This document shows positions 18,276 through 29,083 of a DNA stretch of 64,000 nt, piece after piece. Where the stretch lies: positions 6,303,001 to 6,367,000 of the forward strand of contig NZ_CP085636.1 in NCBI RefSeq assembly GCF_027571385.1, written 5' to 3'. This DNA comes from Shewanella sp. MTB7. Its GTDB lineage: Bacteria > Pseudomonadota > Gammaproteobacteria > Enterobacterales > Shewanellaceae. Under the pieces are notes generated by a model that saw only the letters and a list, made by a program, of their open reading frames with translations, was not told where the DNA came from and ran no database searches. The position numbers and the translations under genes were made by a program. How positions within the stretch are numbered: the stretch's first letter is position 1; every line of letters begins with the position of its first letter.

Positions 18276-19487
18276 TTAAAAAAGTTTATCTAAATCATTC
18301 ATGTTGTTGACTAAAACTCGTTTAACTTCCTTACCAGCTTCGAAACGAATAATCAAAGGGATCTCTTTAACATCAAAGCGGTTAGATATAATTTGGCTTT
18401 TGTAGGTATCGAGCGTAACAATGCGTAAATCAGGATAGATCTGACAACGAGTTTCCAATTCACCAATAATCTCTAAGCTCTGAGGATTAGTCGGCGACCA
18501 GAAAACAACTAAAGCAGAACCATCGAAATGACCGACTTTTTCCAGCCAATTTTCTTCCTCTTCGATATAACGATCCGCAGCTACCGCAGCAATGGCTCCA
18601 TCACCGGCAGCAGTAATAACCTGACGCAGATAAGTATCGGTCACATCACCAACAGAGAAAATGCCTGGAATATTGGTTTCCTGCTTTTCGTTGACCTTGA
18701 TATAGCCTTGAGGCGTTAACGCAACTAAATCTTTTACAAAACCAGTTCTTGGGACTGTGCCGACGAACATGAATACACCATCACAAGGCACTGCTGTTAT
18801 CTCGCCAGTTTTAAGATGCTTTAGCCGCACACCTGTGACGAGTTCATCACCAGCAATTTCATCAACAACTGAGTTCCAGACGAAGTTAATTTTCTTGTTA
18901 CTAAAGGCTTGTTCCTGAGCGGTACGATCAGCATCGAGAATACCTTCATCATGCAATACGATCATGGTGACCTTATTGACAAACTTGGTTAGGAATACCG
19001 ACTCTTCAACGGCCGTATTACCACTACCCACCACCACCACATCGAGAGCTTCATAAAAATCTGCATCGCAGGTCGCACAATAAGAGACACCTTTACCACG
19101 AAACTCATTTTCACCTTTGATACCCAGTACGCGAGGCGCTGCACCAGTACCTATCACTATGCTCTTTGCCTGTAACTCTTCACCAGTTGATGTGGTCACT
19201 GTTTTAAAGAAACCATCGGCAGAAACACAGATACTATCAACGGTCGCTTTTTTAAATTCGACACCAAACTTTTCACAATGAGCTCGAAATTGCTCCATCA
19301 ACTCAGGACCCGTCGCTTCCAAAATGCCTGGATAATTTTCCAGTTCATTTGTCGTTGCAGCCTGGCCTCCCACTTTGCGTTTTTCTTCTAAAATAAGTGT
19401 TTTCATTTTACCGCGTGCCGCATAAACCCCAGCGGACATACCGCCTGCACCAGCACCAATAATGATGATGTCATATAGATCAGACAT
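18276..19487 (-). CDS. trxB: Thioredoxin reductase with C-terminal thioredoxin-fold extension
   Basis: FAD/NADPH enzyme that reduces the neighbouring thioredoxin. FAD motif GAGAGGMSAG (11-20), active disulfide Cys137-Ala-Thr-Cys140 followed by DADFYE, NADPH motif GSGNTAVEE, and GIFSVGDVTD. At 403 aa it is about 85-90 residues longer than ordinary TrxB. The extra part, from about residue 315, resembles a thioredoxin domain (ALVVFWSPTNPQSLEIIGEL, then IPLIIRFEAGKEV) but has no cysteine at the CxxC position. ATG 19487 was preferred over 19499 because GGAAA lies at suitable distance. First gene of the operon. Confidence 0.93.
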   Translation of the reverse strand: MSDLYDIIIIGAGAGGMSAGVYAARGKMKTLILEEKRKVGGQAATTNELENYPGILEATGPELMEQFRAHCEKFGVEFKKATVDSICVSADGFFKTVTTSTGEELQAKSIVIGTGAAPRVLGIKGENEFRGKGVSYCATCDADFYEALDVVVVGSGNTAVEESVFLTKFVNKVTMIVLHDEGILDADRTAQEQAFSNKKINFVWNSVVDEIAGDELVTGVRLKHLKTGEITAVPCDGVFMFVGTVPRTGFVKDLVALTPQGYIKVNEKQETNIPGIFSVGDVTDTYLRQVITAAGDGAIAAVAADRYIEEEENWLEKVGHFDGSALVVFWSPTNPQSLEIIGELETRCQIYPDLRIVTLDTYKSQIISNRFDVKEIPLIIRFEAGKEVKRVLVNNMNDLDKLF

Positions 19488-20009
19488 AATATTTTCCATT
19501 TAATTGATAATAATTACTTATAGAAATGTCATCAGATATGCGGCAGCACTTATCTAGCCAAGCTGACAACAGGGAGAAAAATAATTGAATAGAATGATGT
19601 GAAAACACTGACGTTTGCAGTCTTGATTGAAAGCAGAAATCTAACTCGAAAAAAGCTAGTAAATAAGAGGTGAGCACCTTTATGTTATTTAATATTTTAC
19701 AATAAAAAACAATATGTTGGCATGGGTGATTTGCACAGGTCAACTCAGCTATACTAGCGAGATGATAAGAAACTCAACGATGTTGATTTGCTATATTTAC
19801 CATTACAAAAAATCCGTCTTAATTACTTTAATGACCAAAGATTAAAGCTAACCCATTTAAATTATTGTGAGCTGACGCTTGTTTCTATACTTATTTTTCA
19901 TTATAAATCACAAATAAACATCATTAGAAAAACTAATGATACTTAAACATATAAATACATCTATGTACTGATAGTTAAATTAATTCATATATATCATTAC
20001 TTTTTCTAG
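19488..20009. other. Upstream region of the trxB-grd operon
   Basis: This region of 522 nt lies between trxB and the LysR gene, both on the minus strand, and should hold the operon promoter. I looked for glycine-riboswitch core motifs on the minus strand and found none. A short palindrome AGGTG-AG-CACCT occurs near 19668-19679. Short open frames here have no convincing features. Confidence 0.55.
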
Positions 20010-20891
20010 TCAGATTTTCTGTCCATTTAAAGTATCGAGAAAAACTTGAGTTAAGCTCGTCAACGCTCCTCCTGACTTGGTTATACAATAAAACTGTGAC
20101 TCTAATTCATAGGGTTTTATTTGCTTTAATGTTCCTTTTTTCACCCACTGTTTTGCATAATGTTTTGGTAAAAAACCTATGTAGTGACCTGTGTGTATCA
20201 AGGTTGCCTGCGCCTCAATATTATCTATGCTAGCAGCCGCTTGTTGTACATCTAAAGCAGTTAAGTCACGACCAAACAGATATATTCGAGAAATAATAGC
20301 CGCTTGGTTAAGCATACTGAATGTGACATCAGCACAATGATAAAAAGGATGGGTATTAGAACAGTAAAGACAATGACGCTCGATATACAGGGGTTGATAG
20401 TTCAAGCCAGCAATCTGTTGTTGAAAAGGGCCAATGGCAAGGTGCAGATTGGTGTTCAATACCTCTTGTTCTAACTGATATGGAGTACCCACCTTGATAC
20501 TTGGTATCACGGAGCATGACATCCCAAGTAGTTTTCGTAACGTACTGATAAGGGGCATATCGATATCAGATACGGTATTATCGATAACCCCAATACGAAG
20601 TTCGCCCCTCAGATCGCTGTGAAGATCACTAATTTTATGACGAAAACTATCGATTGAAATAAATAACTCTTGGCTCGCTTCATATGTGCTTTGACCTACT
20701 AAAGTCAGTTTGAAACCACTGCGCCCTCTTTCACAAAGCGTCAAACCAAGACGTCCCTCAAGTCTAGTCATATGCTCGCTGATTGTTGAAGCACTAATAT
20801 TAAGCACTGACTGTGCAGCAGAGAAACTCCCCGCTTTCACTATGGCATCAAAAACCCGCAATAAGCGTATGTCCGTATCTTGCACCTGCAT
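20010..20891 (-). CDS. LysR-family transcriptional regulator
   Basis: Cytoplasmic regulator of 293 aa. N-terminal winged helix (about 8-66) with FDAIVKAGSFSAAQSVLNISASTISEHMTRLE pattern (SFSAAQ, STISEHMTRLE), followed by a periplasmic-binding-like effector domain. It is divergent from the ureohydrolase gene with a 158-nt spacer that contains a TTCGT-N6-ACGAA inverted repeat, so it probably controls that gene and the exporter after it. Effector unknown. Confidence 0.92.
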   Translation of the reverse strand: MQVQDTDIRLLRVFDAIVKAGSFSAAQSVLNISASTISEHMTRLEGRLGLTLCERGRSGFKLTLVGQSTYEASQELFISIDSFRHKISDLHSDLRGELRIGVIDNTVSDIDMPLISTLRKLLGMSCSVIPSIKVGTPYQLEQEVLNTNLHLAIGPFQQQIAGLNYQPLYIERHCLYCSNTHPFYHCADVTFSMLNQAAIISRIYLFGRDLTALDVQQAAASIDNIEAQATLIHTGHYIGFLPKHYAKQWVKKGTLKQIKPYELESQFYCITKSGGALTSLTQVFLDTLNGQKI

Positions 20892-20942
20892 GATTATCTA
20901 TTCCATCTAACCAAATGTGTTGAACGAATCTACACCATTTAG

Positions 20943-20958
20943 TTCGTTTCAATACGAA
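20943..20958. promoter_or_regulatory. Candidate LysR operator
   Basis: TTCGT-TTCAAT-ACGAA, an interrupted palindrome between the divergent LysR and ureohydrolase genes. It contains the T-N11-A pattern usual for LysR boxes. Assigned by position and symmetry only. Confidence 0.4.
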
Positions 20959-21049
20959 TTACACTTCTCATATTTCGTATTTACCTAAAGATATAAATCG
21001 TTGATTTTAATAAATGAGAGTTTGATCTTAATTTATCTAGGAGTGAAAT

Positions 21050-22033
21050 ATGAGTGAGAATAACTATGCTACTGGTCGATTGAATCTGCCATTTGTCGGA
21101 CATTGTACTTTTGCAAAATCCCCCGTTTGTACCGACTGGGAAACTATCGATGCCGATGTTGCTATTTTAGGTGTTCCTAATGATATGGGTTCACAGTGGC
21201 GTTCAGGTGCCCGTTTTGGACCAAGAGCAGTACGTGAGGCATCGACTCTATTTTCATTTGGCCATGGTGGCGCTTACGATTTTGAAGATGACAAGATGTA
21301 CCTCACTCAAGAGCAGGTCACCATGGTTGACGTAGGAGATGCAGATATCATCCACACCGACATGAACCAGAGTCATGCCAATACCGAAGCGGCAGTACGC
21401 AAAATATTGTCTCAGGGCGCTATGCCTATCGTTATTGGTGGGGATCACTCGATCCATATCCCAGTGATAAGAGCGTTTGACGATCAAGGTCCTATACACA
21501 TTATTCATATTGATGCCCACCTAGATTTTGTCGACGAGCGTCACGGCGTTCGTTACGGCCATGGTAATCCCCTGCGCCGTGCCTCTGAAATGTCACACAT
21601 TACCGGTATGACTCAGCTGGGTATCCGCAATGTCTCTTCATCGAATCGTAGCGACTATGATGCAGCGATAGAGGCTGGCTCCAATATTCTTTCAGTCAGA
21701 CAGGTCAGACGCCTTGGTACCGAGGCCGTGCTTGCACAGATCCCTCAAGCCGAACGTTATTATATCACCATAGATATTGATGCCTTCGACCCCTCTATTG
21801 CGCCAGGTACAGGAACGCCGAGCCATGGCGGATTCATCTATTACGAGGTACTGGAAATTCTTCAGGCCTTGAGTAAGCGCAGTTCTGGAAAAATTGTGGG
21901 TATTGACTTGGTAGAGGTAGCTCCTGCCTACGATCCAACTGGTGCGACTCCTATTCTAGCCGCACAACTGTTAATGAATACCATAGGTTTTATCTTCTAC
22001 GACCGATCGCAAGCTAAAGCCACAGAAGTATAA
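21050..22033 (+). CDS. Agmatinase-like ureohydrolase (arginase family)
   Basis: Binuclear manganese hydrolase releasing urea from a guanidino compound. All metal-ligand motifs are present in the 327-aa sequence: GGDHSIHIP, HIDAHLDF and DIDAFDPSIAPGTGTPS. N-terminal GVPNDMGSQWRSGARFGPRAVREAS is typical of agmatinases and guanidinobutyrases, which overlap in sequence, so agmatine is likely but not certain. It has a good ribosome site (TAGGAGTG) and lies upstream of an EamA transporter, with a LysR regulator divergent. No arginine decarboxylase lies nearby. Confidence 0.88.
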   Translation: MSENNYATGRLNLPFVGHCTFAKSPVCTDWETIDADVAILGVPNDMGSQWRSGARFGPRAVREASTLFSFGHGGAYDFEDDKMYLTQEQVTMVDVGDADIIHTDMNQSHANTEAAVRKILSQGAMPIVIGGDHSIHIPVIRAFDDQGPIHIIHIDAHLDFVDERHGVRYGHGNPLRRASEMSHITGMTQLGIRNVSSSNRSDYDAAIEAGSNILSVRQVRRLGTEAVLAQIPQAERYYITIDIDAFDPSIAPGTGTPSHGGFIYYEVLEILQALSKRSSGKIVGIDLVEVAPAYDPTGATPILAAQLLMNTIGFIFYDRSQAKATEV

Positions 22034-22043
22034 CTACCCCACG

Positions 22044-22067
22044 GCAAGCTATTCCTCTATAGCTTGC
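22044..22067. repeat. Inverted repeat after the ureohydrolase gene
   Basis: GCAAGCTAT and ATAGCTTGC (9 bp, 6-nt loop) form a perfect hairpin 10 nt after the stop codon. There is no T-run, so it may stabilise the mRNA end or attenuate transcription into the EamA gene. Confidence 0.6.
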
Positions 22068-22179
22068 TCATATACAAAAGGTATACACCGTCAATCGTCT
22101 TATGCCTATAAACAATCACAACTAAACAGGCATAAGAGGTCGGCGATATTTCGTTACAGATTAATTAAGGATGTAGAAT

Positions 22180-23103
22180 ATGATCAAGTCGGAAACCACA
22201 GGCTTATTATTATCGATGGTGTGTGCCATCATCTGGGGGGCGTCCTACCCAATATCGGCAATACTTGCCGGGAAAATAGATCCTATCGTCTTCTCTATTG
22301 CTCGCTATGGATTAGCAGCAGCTGGACTAGCCATTATATTTCTATTACAGAAGAAAAAATCTTGGTTACAGATAAGAGATATTCCCAGTATGGCAATAGC
22401 TGGCATCTTGGGTCAGGCAGTACTCTTTTACACAACATTACTCGCCCTTGAATATATTTCTGCCGCCGAAGTTGGGGTGATCAACGGCATGATCTCCATC
22501 TTGACCGTGTTAATCTGTATTCCCATTTATCGCACCATGCCTACCGTGACCCAGATCATCGCCGTAATCATCTCTTTTTTTGGTGCTTTTTGTATTGCCT
22601 TCGACCCAAGCAATAAATTTACCGGCATAAATCTTGGACATCTATACGCAATCTTAGGCGTATTAAGTATTATCGCATCTGGCTTTATCAATAAAAAGTT
22701 TGCCGAACGCTACGATGGCATTTCGAGTATGTTCTATCAATTTATGTTTGCCACCGCCGCCTTAGTTATCGTTATGGTCGTCCAAGGTAGAGATATCACG
22801 CAGATGTCGATCATATTTGATAATGGCTACTATTTATCAAGTGTATTAATACTAGGTTTTGTTTGTTCTGCAATAGCCTACGTCATCTATTTCCAGGCGC
22901 TAAAACTCACGGGAGTACAGCGAGCCAATATGGCGCAAAACGTACTACCTCTTTCAGCATTTACCTTAGCGATTTTTATGGTGGATGAGCAAATAACCAC
23001 TCAAAAAGTGATTGGTATAGCGCTAGTGGTATCTTCACTATTCCTATTCGACATGAAGTGGGACACCATTAAAGTAAGATTGACTAAATTGTCGATAAGA
23101 TAG
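22180..23103 (+). CDS. EamA-family (DMT) transporter
   Basis: Inner-membrane protein of 307 aa with about ten hydrophobic helices arranged as two EamA repeats. The opening MVCAIIWGASYPISA and the repeat-ending GxxLVVSSLFLF are characteristic. Such proteins often export amino acids or metabolites. It follows the ureohydrolase by 146 nt on the same strand, so export or uptake of a guanidino compound or polyamine-related metabolite is a contextual guess only. Confidence 0.88.
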   Translation: MIKSETTGLLLSMVCAIIWGASYPISAILAGKIDPIVFSIARYGLAAAGLAIIFLLQKKKSWLQIRDIPSMAIAGILGQAVLFYTTLLALEYISAAEVGVINGMISILTVLICIPIYRTMPTVTQIIAVIISFFGAFCIAFDPSNKFTGINLGHLYAILGVLSIIASGFINKKFAERYDGISSMFYQFMFATAALVIVMVVQGRDITQMSIIFDNGYYLSSVLILGFVCSAIAYVIYFQALKLTGVQRANMAQNVLPLSAFTLAIFMVDEQITTQKVIGIALVVSSLFLFDMKWDTIKVRLTKLSIR

Positions 23104-23681
23104 AAGAGCAAAACCAACGGTAAACTCTCACTTTATATGCCTAGTGCAATTTATGTAGGAAGGAATCGTTAATCATCACCTTGAAACTAGTGACGCAGCG
23201 CACAAATACACTAAAAATCAAAACGATATCGACTAAGCGGTATTTAGAAGCTTGATCAAACCAAGGTTTGGGCATATTGTGAGCACAGAAATAGGTTAGC
23301 TATAACGCGAACATTAAACTTGATATTTATTGCCAAGGATTTTATATGTTTGAAAACAAAATTCGCTTACATTGACCCAGTGGAACGTTAACCTGTCAGG
23401 TTAATCACTTCCTCTTATTCGGCTCTCTCCTTGAGTTGCTACAACTTACTTATCATTTGATTCATACACTTTGTTGGCCAAGAACTTGGCGTCAACTACG
23501 CATCGGTCCTCGTCCCATATACCTTTATGTCTGCGTTCCCCCCTGAGCTTGACCTATTTGACTCACTGTTTCTAATTTTACGAATAACGAGACTGAGTTC
23601 AAATAACTAAATAATGCTATCTATGCATCGATAATTAGAGATGTTAAAACATTCCAAAAATATAAAAAAGAGAATAAATAT
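23104..23681. other. Intergenic region before the PTS-IIC-like gene
   Basis: 578 nt without a convincing gene. It contains the perfect 17-bp palindrome TTAACCTG-T-CAGGTTAA at 23388-23404 and a smaller CAAACC-AA-GGTTTG at 23258-23271. The first may be an operator for the downstream membrane protein. Confidence 0.55.
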
Positions 23682-24713
23682 ATGGAAATACTTATAGGAA
23701 TAGCGGCGTTATTCGCCATGTTAACCCTGTTTTCACTCATCAGCCTCAAAGCACCTAATGGTCGCGCGGCCATGTCCGGTTTAGCTGATGCTGCTATCGC
23801 GACATTCTTGATTGAAGCAATTCACAAATACATCATGGGTGATTTTTTAGGTTTCACTTTTCTCGGTGAAACAGGGGCTGTTTTAGGTGGGCTGGGCGGT
23901 GTAGCTGCAGCAACACTTGTGATGCTACGCCTCAAAGTTTCACCAGTATATGCCGTCATTACCGGCCTTTCTATGCTCAACCTAGGCATACTAGAAGGCT
24001 TTGTGGTGGGATATACCTTCTCCTTTATCATCCCAATATTTCAACGCCGTCTACCAGAAGGCTTAGATATAATAGTTATCGCTCTGCTACTGGCACCAGC
24101 CGCTCGCATAGTCGGTCTGGAAATATCACCTAACATTCAGTTAATATTAAGCATAATATCCAATGCCATTACAGGTGCGACTTACGCATCTCCACTACTA
24201 ATGGGTCTATTCTTGGGTGGCATAATCAAGATAGTTTGTACCTCACCGCTTAGCTCTATGGCACTGACTGCCATGATGGGACTTACGGGACTGCCCATGG
24301 GTATCGCTTGTATTGCCTGTTTTGCAGGTTCATTTACCAATGGCTACGTTTTCTACAAACTAAAACTAGGTAACCGCGCTAACATCACTGGTGTAATGTT
24401 AGAGCCATTAACGCAAGCGGCAATCACAACACGTCACCCTATTCCAATCTACGGTTCAGATTTCATCGGCGGAGCATTAGCAGGTATGGTTGCAGTCTCC
24501 TTTGGGATCAGTGTTGATGCACCGGGTACGGCAGCCCCTATTCCAGGCATGTTAGCGCCCTTTGCTTTCAACCCAGCATCAGAAGTGTTAACCGTGCTAG
24601 GCATCGCCATGGTATGTGGACTTGTCGGCGGTATGATAGGTGTGAAAGTTTACCAAATGTTCAATAAGAAACCTCTTGAGACAATCGCAACTCCAGATGC
24701 ACCAGCAAGCTAA
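23682..24713 (+). CDS. PTS IIC-like integral membrane protein (PTS_EIIC_2 / PfoR type)
   Basis: 343-aa membrane protein with about nine to ten hydrophobic segments rich in Gly and Ala, typical of the PTS_EIIC_2 group of putative sugar-permease IIC proteins. Motifs include GLADAAIATFLIEAIHK near the N-terminus and STxPIYGSDFIGGALAGM-like text (PIYGSDFIGGALAG). No IIA, IIB, HPr or sugar enzyme gene is adjacent, so it stands alone and its substrate is unknown. A bidirectional terminator follows at once. Confidence 0.78.
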   Translation: MEILIGIAALFAMLTLFSLISLKAPNGRAAMSGLADAAIATFLIEAIHKYIMGDFLGFTFLGETGAVLGGLGGVAAATLVMLRLKVSPVYAVITGLSMLNLGILEGFVVGYTFSFIIPIFQRRLPEGLDIIVIALLLAPAARIVGLEISPNIQLILSIISNAITGATYASPLLMGLFLGGIIKIVCTSPLSSMALTAMMGLTGLPMGIACIACFAGSFTNGYVFYKLKLGNRANITGVMLEPLTQAAITTRHPIPIYGSDFIGGALAGMVAVSFGISVDAPGTAAPIPGMLAPFAFNPASEVLTVLGIAMVCGLVGGMIGVKVYQMFNKKPLETIATPDAPAS

Positions 24714-24743
24714 ACTTAAGAGCTGAAATTGTTACTTAAAGAA

Positions 24744-24773
24744 CAAAAAAGCGACCTAAACAGGTCGCTTTTT
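24744..24773. terminator. Bidirectional terminator between PTS-IIC-like gene and glmU
   Basis: Stem GCGACCT-AAAC-AGGTCGC (24751-24768) is flanked by A7 and T5. It serves the two convergent genes. Confidence 0.9.
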
Positions 24774-24787
24774 AATTACAGCAATAA

Positions 24788-26152
24788 TTACGATTTCTTC
24801 TTTACCGGTCTTACCCAGCCACTTAAATGACGCTGCTTAACTCGAGTGATAACAAGTTCGTTAGCAGCGACATTGCTACTAATGGTAGAGCCCGCACCTA
24901 AGGTCGCACCTTTACCTATGGTCACTGGAGCAATCAGTTGAGTATCACTACCCACAAAGACGTTATCTTCAATAACCGTTAGATGTTTATTTGCACCATC
25001 ATAGTTACAGGTAATCGTTCCGGCGCCAATATTCACACCACTGCCGATTTGTGCATCACCAATATAAGCCAGATGACCCGCTTTAGAGCCTTCACCCAAC
25101 ACCGCTTTTTTCATCTCAACGAAATTCCCGACATGAGCGTCGGTTTTAAGCTCAGCGCCTGGACGTAAACGTGCAAAAGGCCCAGCACTCGAAGCCACAC
25201 CCATTTTGGCATTTTCAACGATAGAGTAAGGTTTAATTTCAGCATTGTCGCTAATATCACAATCGATAAGGATCGCGCCAGCGCCGATAGTCACATTGTT
25301 GCCTATGGTCACTTTACCTTGAATAATGACGTTGATATCGATCATCACATCCATGCCCACAGTCACGTCACCGCGAATATCAATACGGGCTGGGTCTCTG
25401 AGATTAGCGCCTTCAAGCATCAACTTCTCAGCAGCACGCGCTTGATAAGCTCGCTCCAATTGAGCCAGTTGTACTCGGTTATTAGCACCTTCCACTTCAA
25501 TCGCCGATTCAGGCTGAGCCGTCGTGATCACCACACCATCTTTATGAGCCATCGCAACGATATCAGTTAGGTAATATTCACCCTGAGCATTGTCAGAAGA
25601 TAACTGACCAAGCCAAGTTTTAAGCTGCTTACCTGACGCCGCCATAATACCTGTGTTGATCTCATTAATCGTCAGCTGTTCAGCATTGGCATCTTTCTGC
25701 TCAATAATGCCCACAACTTTGCCCGCCTCACGCACGATACGGCCATAACCTGTTGGATTAGGAAGATTAACGGTAAGAATGGCTAGACCATTATCTTCGC
25801 GGGCAGCAAGCAGAGTTTCAAGGGTAGTACTTTGAATTAAAGGCACATCGCCATAAAGAATAAGCACAGTATCGTCATCAGCAATATTGGAGTTTGCCTG
25901 AGCGACTGCATGGCCAGTACCAAGCTGTTCAGCTTGTAAAACCCAATTTAGCTGCTGCTCTCCCAACACACTCTTAAGCTTTTCGGCACCATAGCCATAT
26001 ACCAGCTGAATTTCGTCGCTTCCCACCTTATGTGCTGTGTCGATCACATGTTGAACCATGCTCTTATGGGCTATAGGGTGTAACACTTTAGGGAGATCTG
26101 AGCGCATGCGAGTTCCCTTACCTGCAGCCAAAATCACTACGTTCAATGCCAT
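24788..26152 (-). CDS. glmU: Bifunctional GlcNAc-1-P uridyltransferase / glucosamine-1-P acetyltransferase
   Basis: Makes UDP-GlcNAc for peptidoglycan and lipopolysaccharide. The 454-aa protein has an N-terminal pyrophosphorylase domain ([20 protein letters not shown], 5-24; YGDVPLI) and a C-terminal left-handed beta-helix of hexapeptide repeats with the acetyltransferase residues around CNYDGANKH. Length equals the E. coli enzyme. Position after the atp operon is the conserved gammaproteobacterial order, although a DsrE-like gene and a long repeat-rich spacer intervene here. Confidence 0.98.
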   Translation of the reverse strand: MALNVVILAAGKGTRMRSDLPKVLHPIAHKSMVQHVIDTAHKVGSDEIQLVYGYGAEKLKSVLGEQQLNWVLQAEQLGTGHAVAQANSNIADDDTVLILYGDVPLIQSTTLETLLAAREDNGLAILTVNLPNPTGYGRIVREAGKVVGIIEQKDANAEQLTINEINTGIMAASGKQLKTWLGQLSSDNAQGEYYLTDIVAMAHKDGVVITTAQPESAIEVEGANNRVQLAQLERAYQARAAEKLMLEGANLRDPARIDIRGDVTVGMDVMIDINVIIQGKVTIGNNVTIGAGAILIDCDISDNAEIKPYSIVENAKMGVASSAGPFARLRPGAELKTDAHVGNFVEMKKAVLGEGSKAGHLAYIGDAQIGSGVNIGAGTITCNYDGANKHLTVIEDNVFVGSDTQLIAPVTIGKGATLGAGSTISSNVAANELVITRVKQRHLSGWVRPVKKKS

Positions 26153-26267
26153 GAGTTATCCTTGAGCTAATGCTGATTATTATAACGAGATTGGGGTCAT
26201 ATTTTTATGAGACTGATTTTAAGCCATTGAACAATTAAAAGCGACTCGACCTGTAATTGAACCAGCA

Positions 26268-26624
26268 TTAGAAGGTAATAACTTTATCAGCAACCAGCAC
26301 CCACTGAGCCAAGTCATCCATCGTCGCCTCTTCACAACCTTCGATGACGCTAAGATCTTGTAAACCTCTAGCGTGAACACAGGAGCGACAAAACTTCACC
26401 TCACAATGTTGAGCCAGCACAATCTCCAACATCTGCCCAATATTGTAACCCTCACCAGGTTGCTGTTTAGGCAAAACAGCAGTAATCGCATCTGAGAGTA
26501 AAAACAGACTGACCTTAGCTGGTGGGCTTTCATGTTCATTGAGTTGTATCACAAGCCGCAAAGCATTAAACAGCTTTTCTGATCCATAAGGAGCATCATT
26601 AACGATGATAAGTACATGTTGCAT
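26268..26624 (-). CDS. DsrE/YchN-like sulfur-relay family protein
   Basis: Small cytoplasmic protein of 118 aa with the DsrE fold pattern: an N-terminal beta strand VLIIVNDAPYGSEKLFNALRLV region, central hydrophobic strand FLLSDAITAVL, and a conserved Cys in the VKFCRSCVHARGL segment. Members of the family pass sulfur between proteins or have unknown roles. It is monocistronic, upstream of glmU on the same strand with a 115-nt gap. The family is clear, the biochemical role is not. Confidence 0.82.
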   Translation of the reverse strand: MQHVLIIVNDAPYGSEKLFNALRLVIQLNEHESPPAKVSLFLLSDAITAVLPKQQPGEGYNIGQMLEIVLAQHCEVKFCRSCVHARGLQDLSVIEGCEEATMDDLAQWVLVADKVITF

Positions 26625-27118
26625 GAGTAAAATTCTCAGATATTAAGTTATTTAGAGAGAATATCACTCAAATCAGGTTTAGAGATTTGCACGGATCACG
26701 ATAATCAATTCAAGCCATTAGATTCTACTAAAAGGTACTAGGACGTGACGCTGTCACGGCTAGAGCGTCGCTACGCTCCTGCTAGATCCTATAAGAGCGA
26801 TACCGACAACGCTAACTTTCTATTTTGGCTTTCCTGCTTTTCCAACAAATTTTAGCTCCCCTTTAATTGACGGGTTAAAACCCGACCTACAAAAATCAAA
26901 TTATTTCGTCTCTTTCGTAAGTGAGCTTGCGAACGTTCTGTTATCCGTGAGCAAAGCGTTCGTTCCTGCTTCTGCCTTTCCTAGAACCTTTCTTATCTTT
27001 AACCTTCTATTAGACACAAATCCCCTCTAACGCTATCCCTGCGTTCGGGGATAAGTACTCTGACCTCCAAGGATGGAGGAAATGGCGATAAGTGTATGGA
27101 TCACTTACGGCCATGTAC
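26625..27118. other. Repeat-rich spacer between DsrE-like gene and atpC
   Basis: No gene is visible in ~490 nt. Several short perfect hairpins follow one another: CGTGAC-GCT-GTCACG (26744-26758), AGCGT-CGCT-ACGCT (26764-26777) and CGGGTT-AA-AACCCG (26871-26884). Near 27061-27090 CCTCCAAGGATGGAGG forms another stem. These resemble dispersed intergenic palindromes of REP type. Confidence 0.6.
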
Positions 27119-27157
27119 AAAAAAGGCGACCATCCGTTAAGAAGGTCGCCTTTTTTT
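27119..27157 (-). terminator. Terminator of the atp operon
   Basis: GGCGACC / GGTCGCC (27125-27150) form a 7-bp stem, with T-runs on both sides. It lies 20 nt after the atpC stop. Confidence 0.9.
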
Positions 27158-27170
27158 AAACAAATAACCC

Positions 27171-27599
27171 TTATCGGGAAATGTTCTTCTTGATGGTTTC
27201 AACAACGCGCAATTGAGCAACAGCCTGAGCTAGTTCAATCGCAGCGGCAGCATAGTTGAAGTCAGCGCCAGCATCTGCCATAGCAGATTCTGCACGACGC
27301 TTAGCTTCCCCAGCGGCCTTTTCGTCAATCTCATCAGCACGCAATACTACGTCAGCCAATACTGAAACAGAAAAAGGTTGAACTTCCAGAATACCACCTG
27401 AAAGATAAAACACCTCTTCTTTCCCATCTTGCTTGACGATGCGTGCCATGCCAGGTTTGATATATGTCAGCAGTGGCGCGTGTCCAGGCATAATACCTAG
27501 CTCACCTTCTGAACCAGTCACTTGTAGATGTGCTACAAGGCCAGTAAAGATGTTGTTTTCTGCACTTACAATATCAAGTTGTACTGTCATGGCTGCCAT
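27171..27599 (-). CDS. atpC: F1Fo ATP synthase epsilon subunit
   Basis: Central-stalk subunit of F1 with the beta-sandwich ([38 protein letters not shown] region) and the C-terminal helical pair. 142 aa, normal length. ATG at 27599 follows AAGGAG at good spacing; the internal ATG four codons later is also possible. Last gene of the atp operon. Confidence 0.97.
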   Translation of the reverse strand: MAAMTVQLDIVSAENNIFTGLVAHLQVTGSEGELGIMPGHAPLLTYIKPGMARIVKQDGKEEVFYLSGGILEVQPFSVSVLADVVLRADEIDEKAAGEAKRRAESAMADAGADFNYAAAAIELAQAVAQLRVVETIKKNISR

Positions 27600-27671
27600 C
27601 CGTTCTCCTTAAAACTAATACTCTGCACTTATTCTTGAACTAAAAGTTCTGAACGAGCGCAGAACACTTCG

Positions 27672-29078
<1,407 letters not shown>

Positions 29079-29083
29079 CTAGC

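Noticed and set aside
19488..20009. Glycine riboswitch before the trxB-grd operon
   Set aside because: None of the conserved glycine-aptamer core motifs was found on the transcribed strand.
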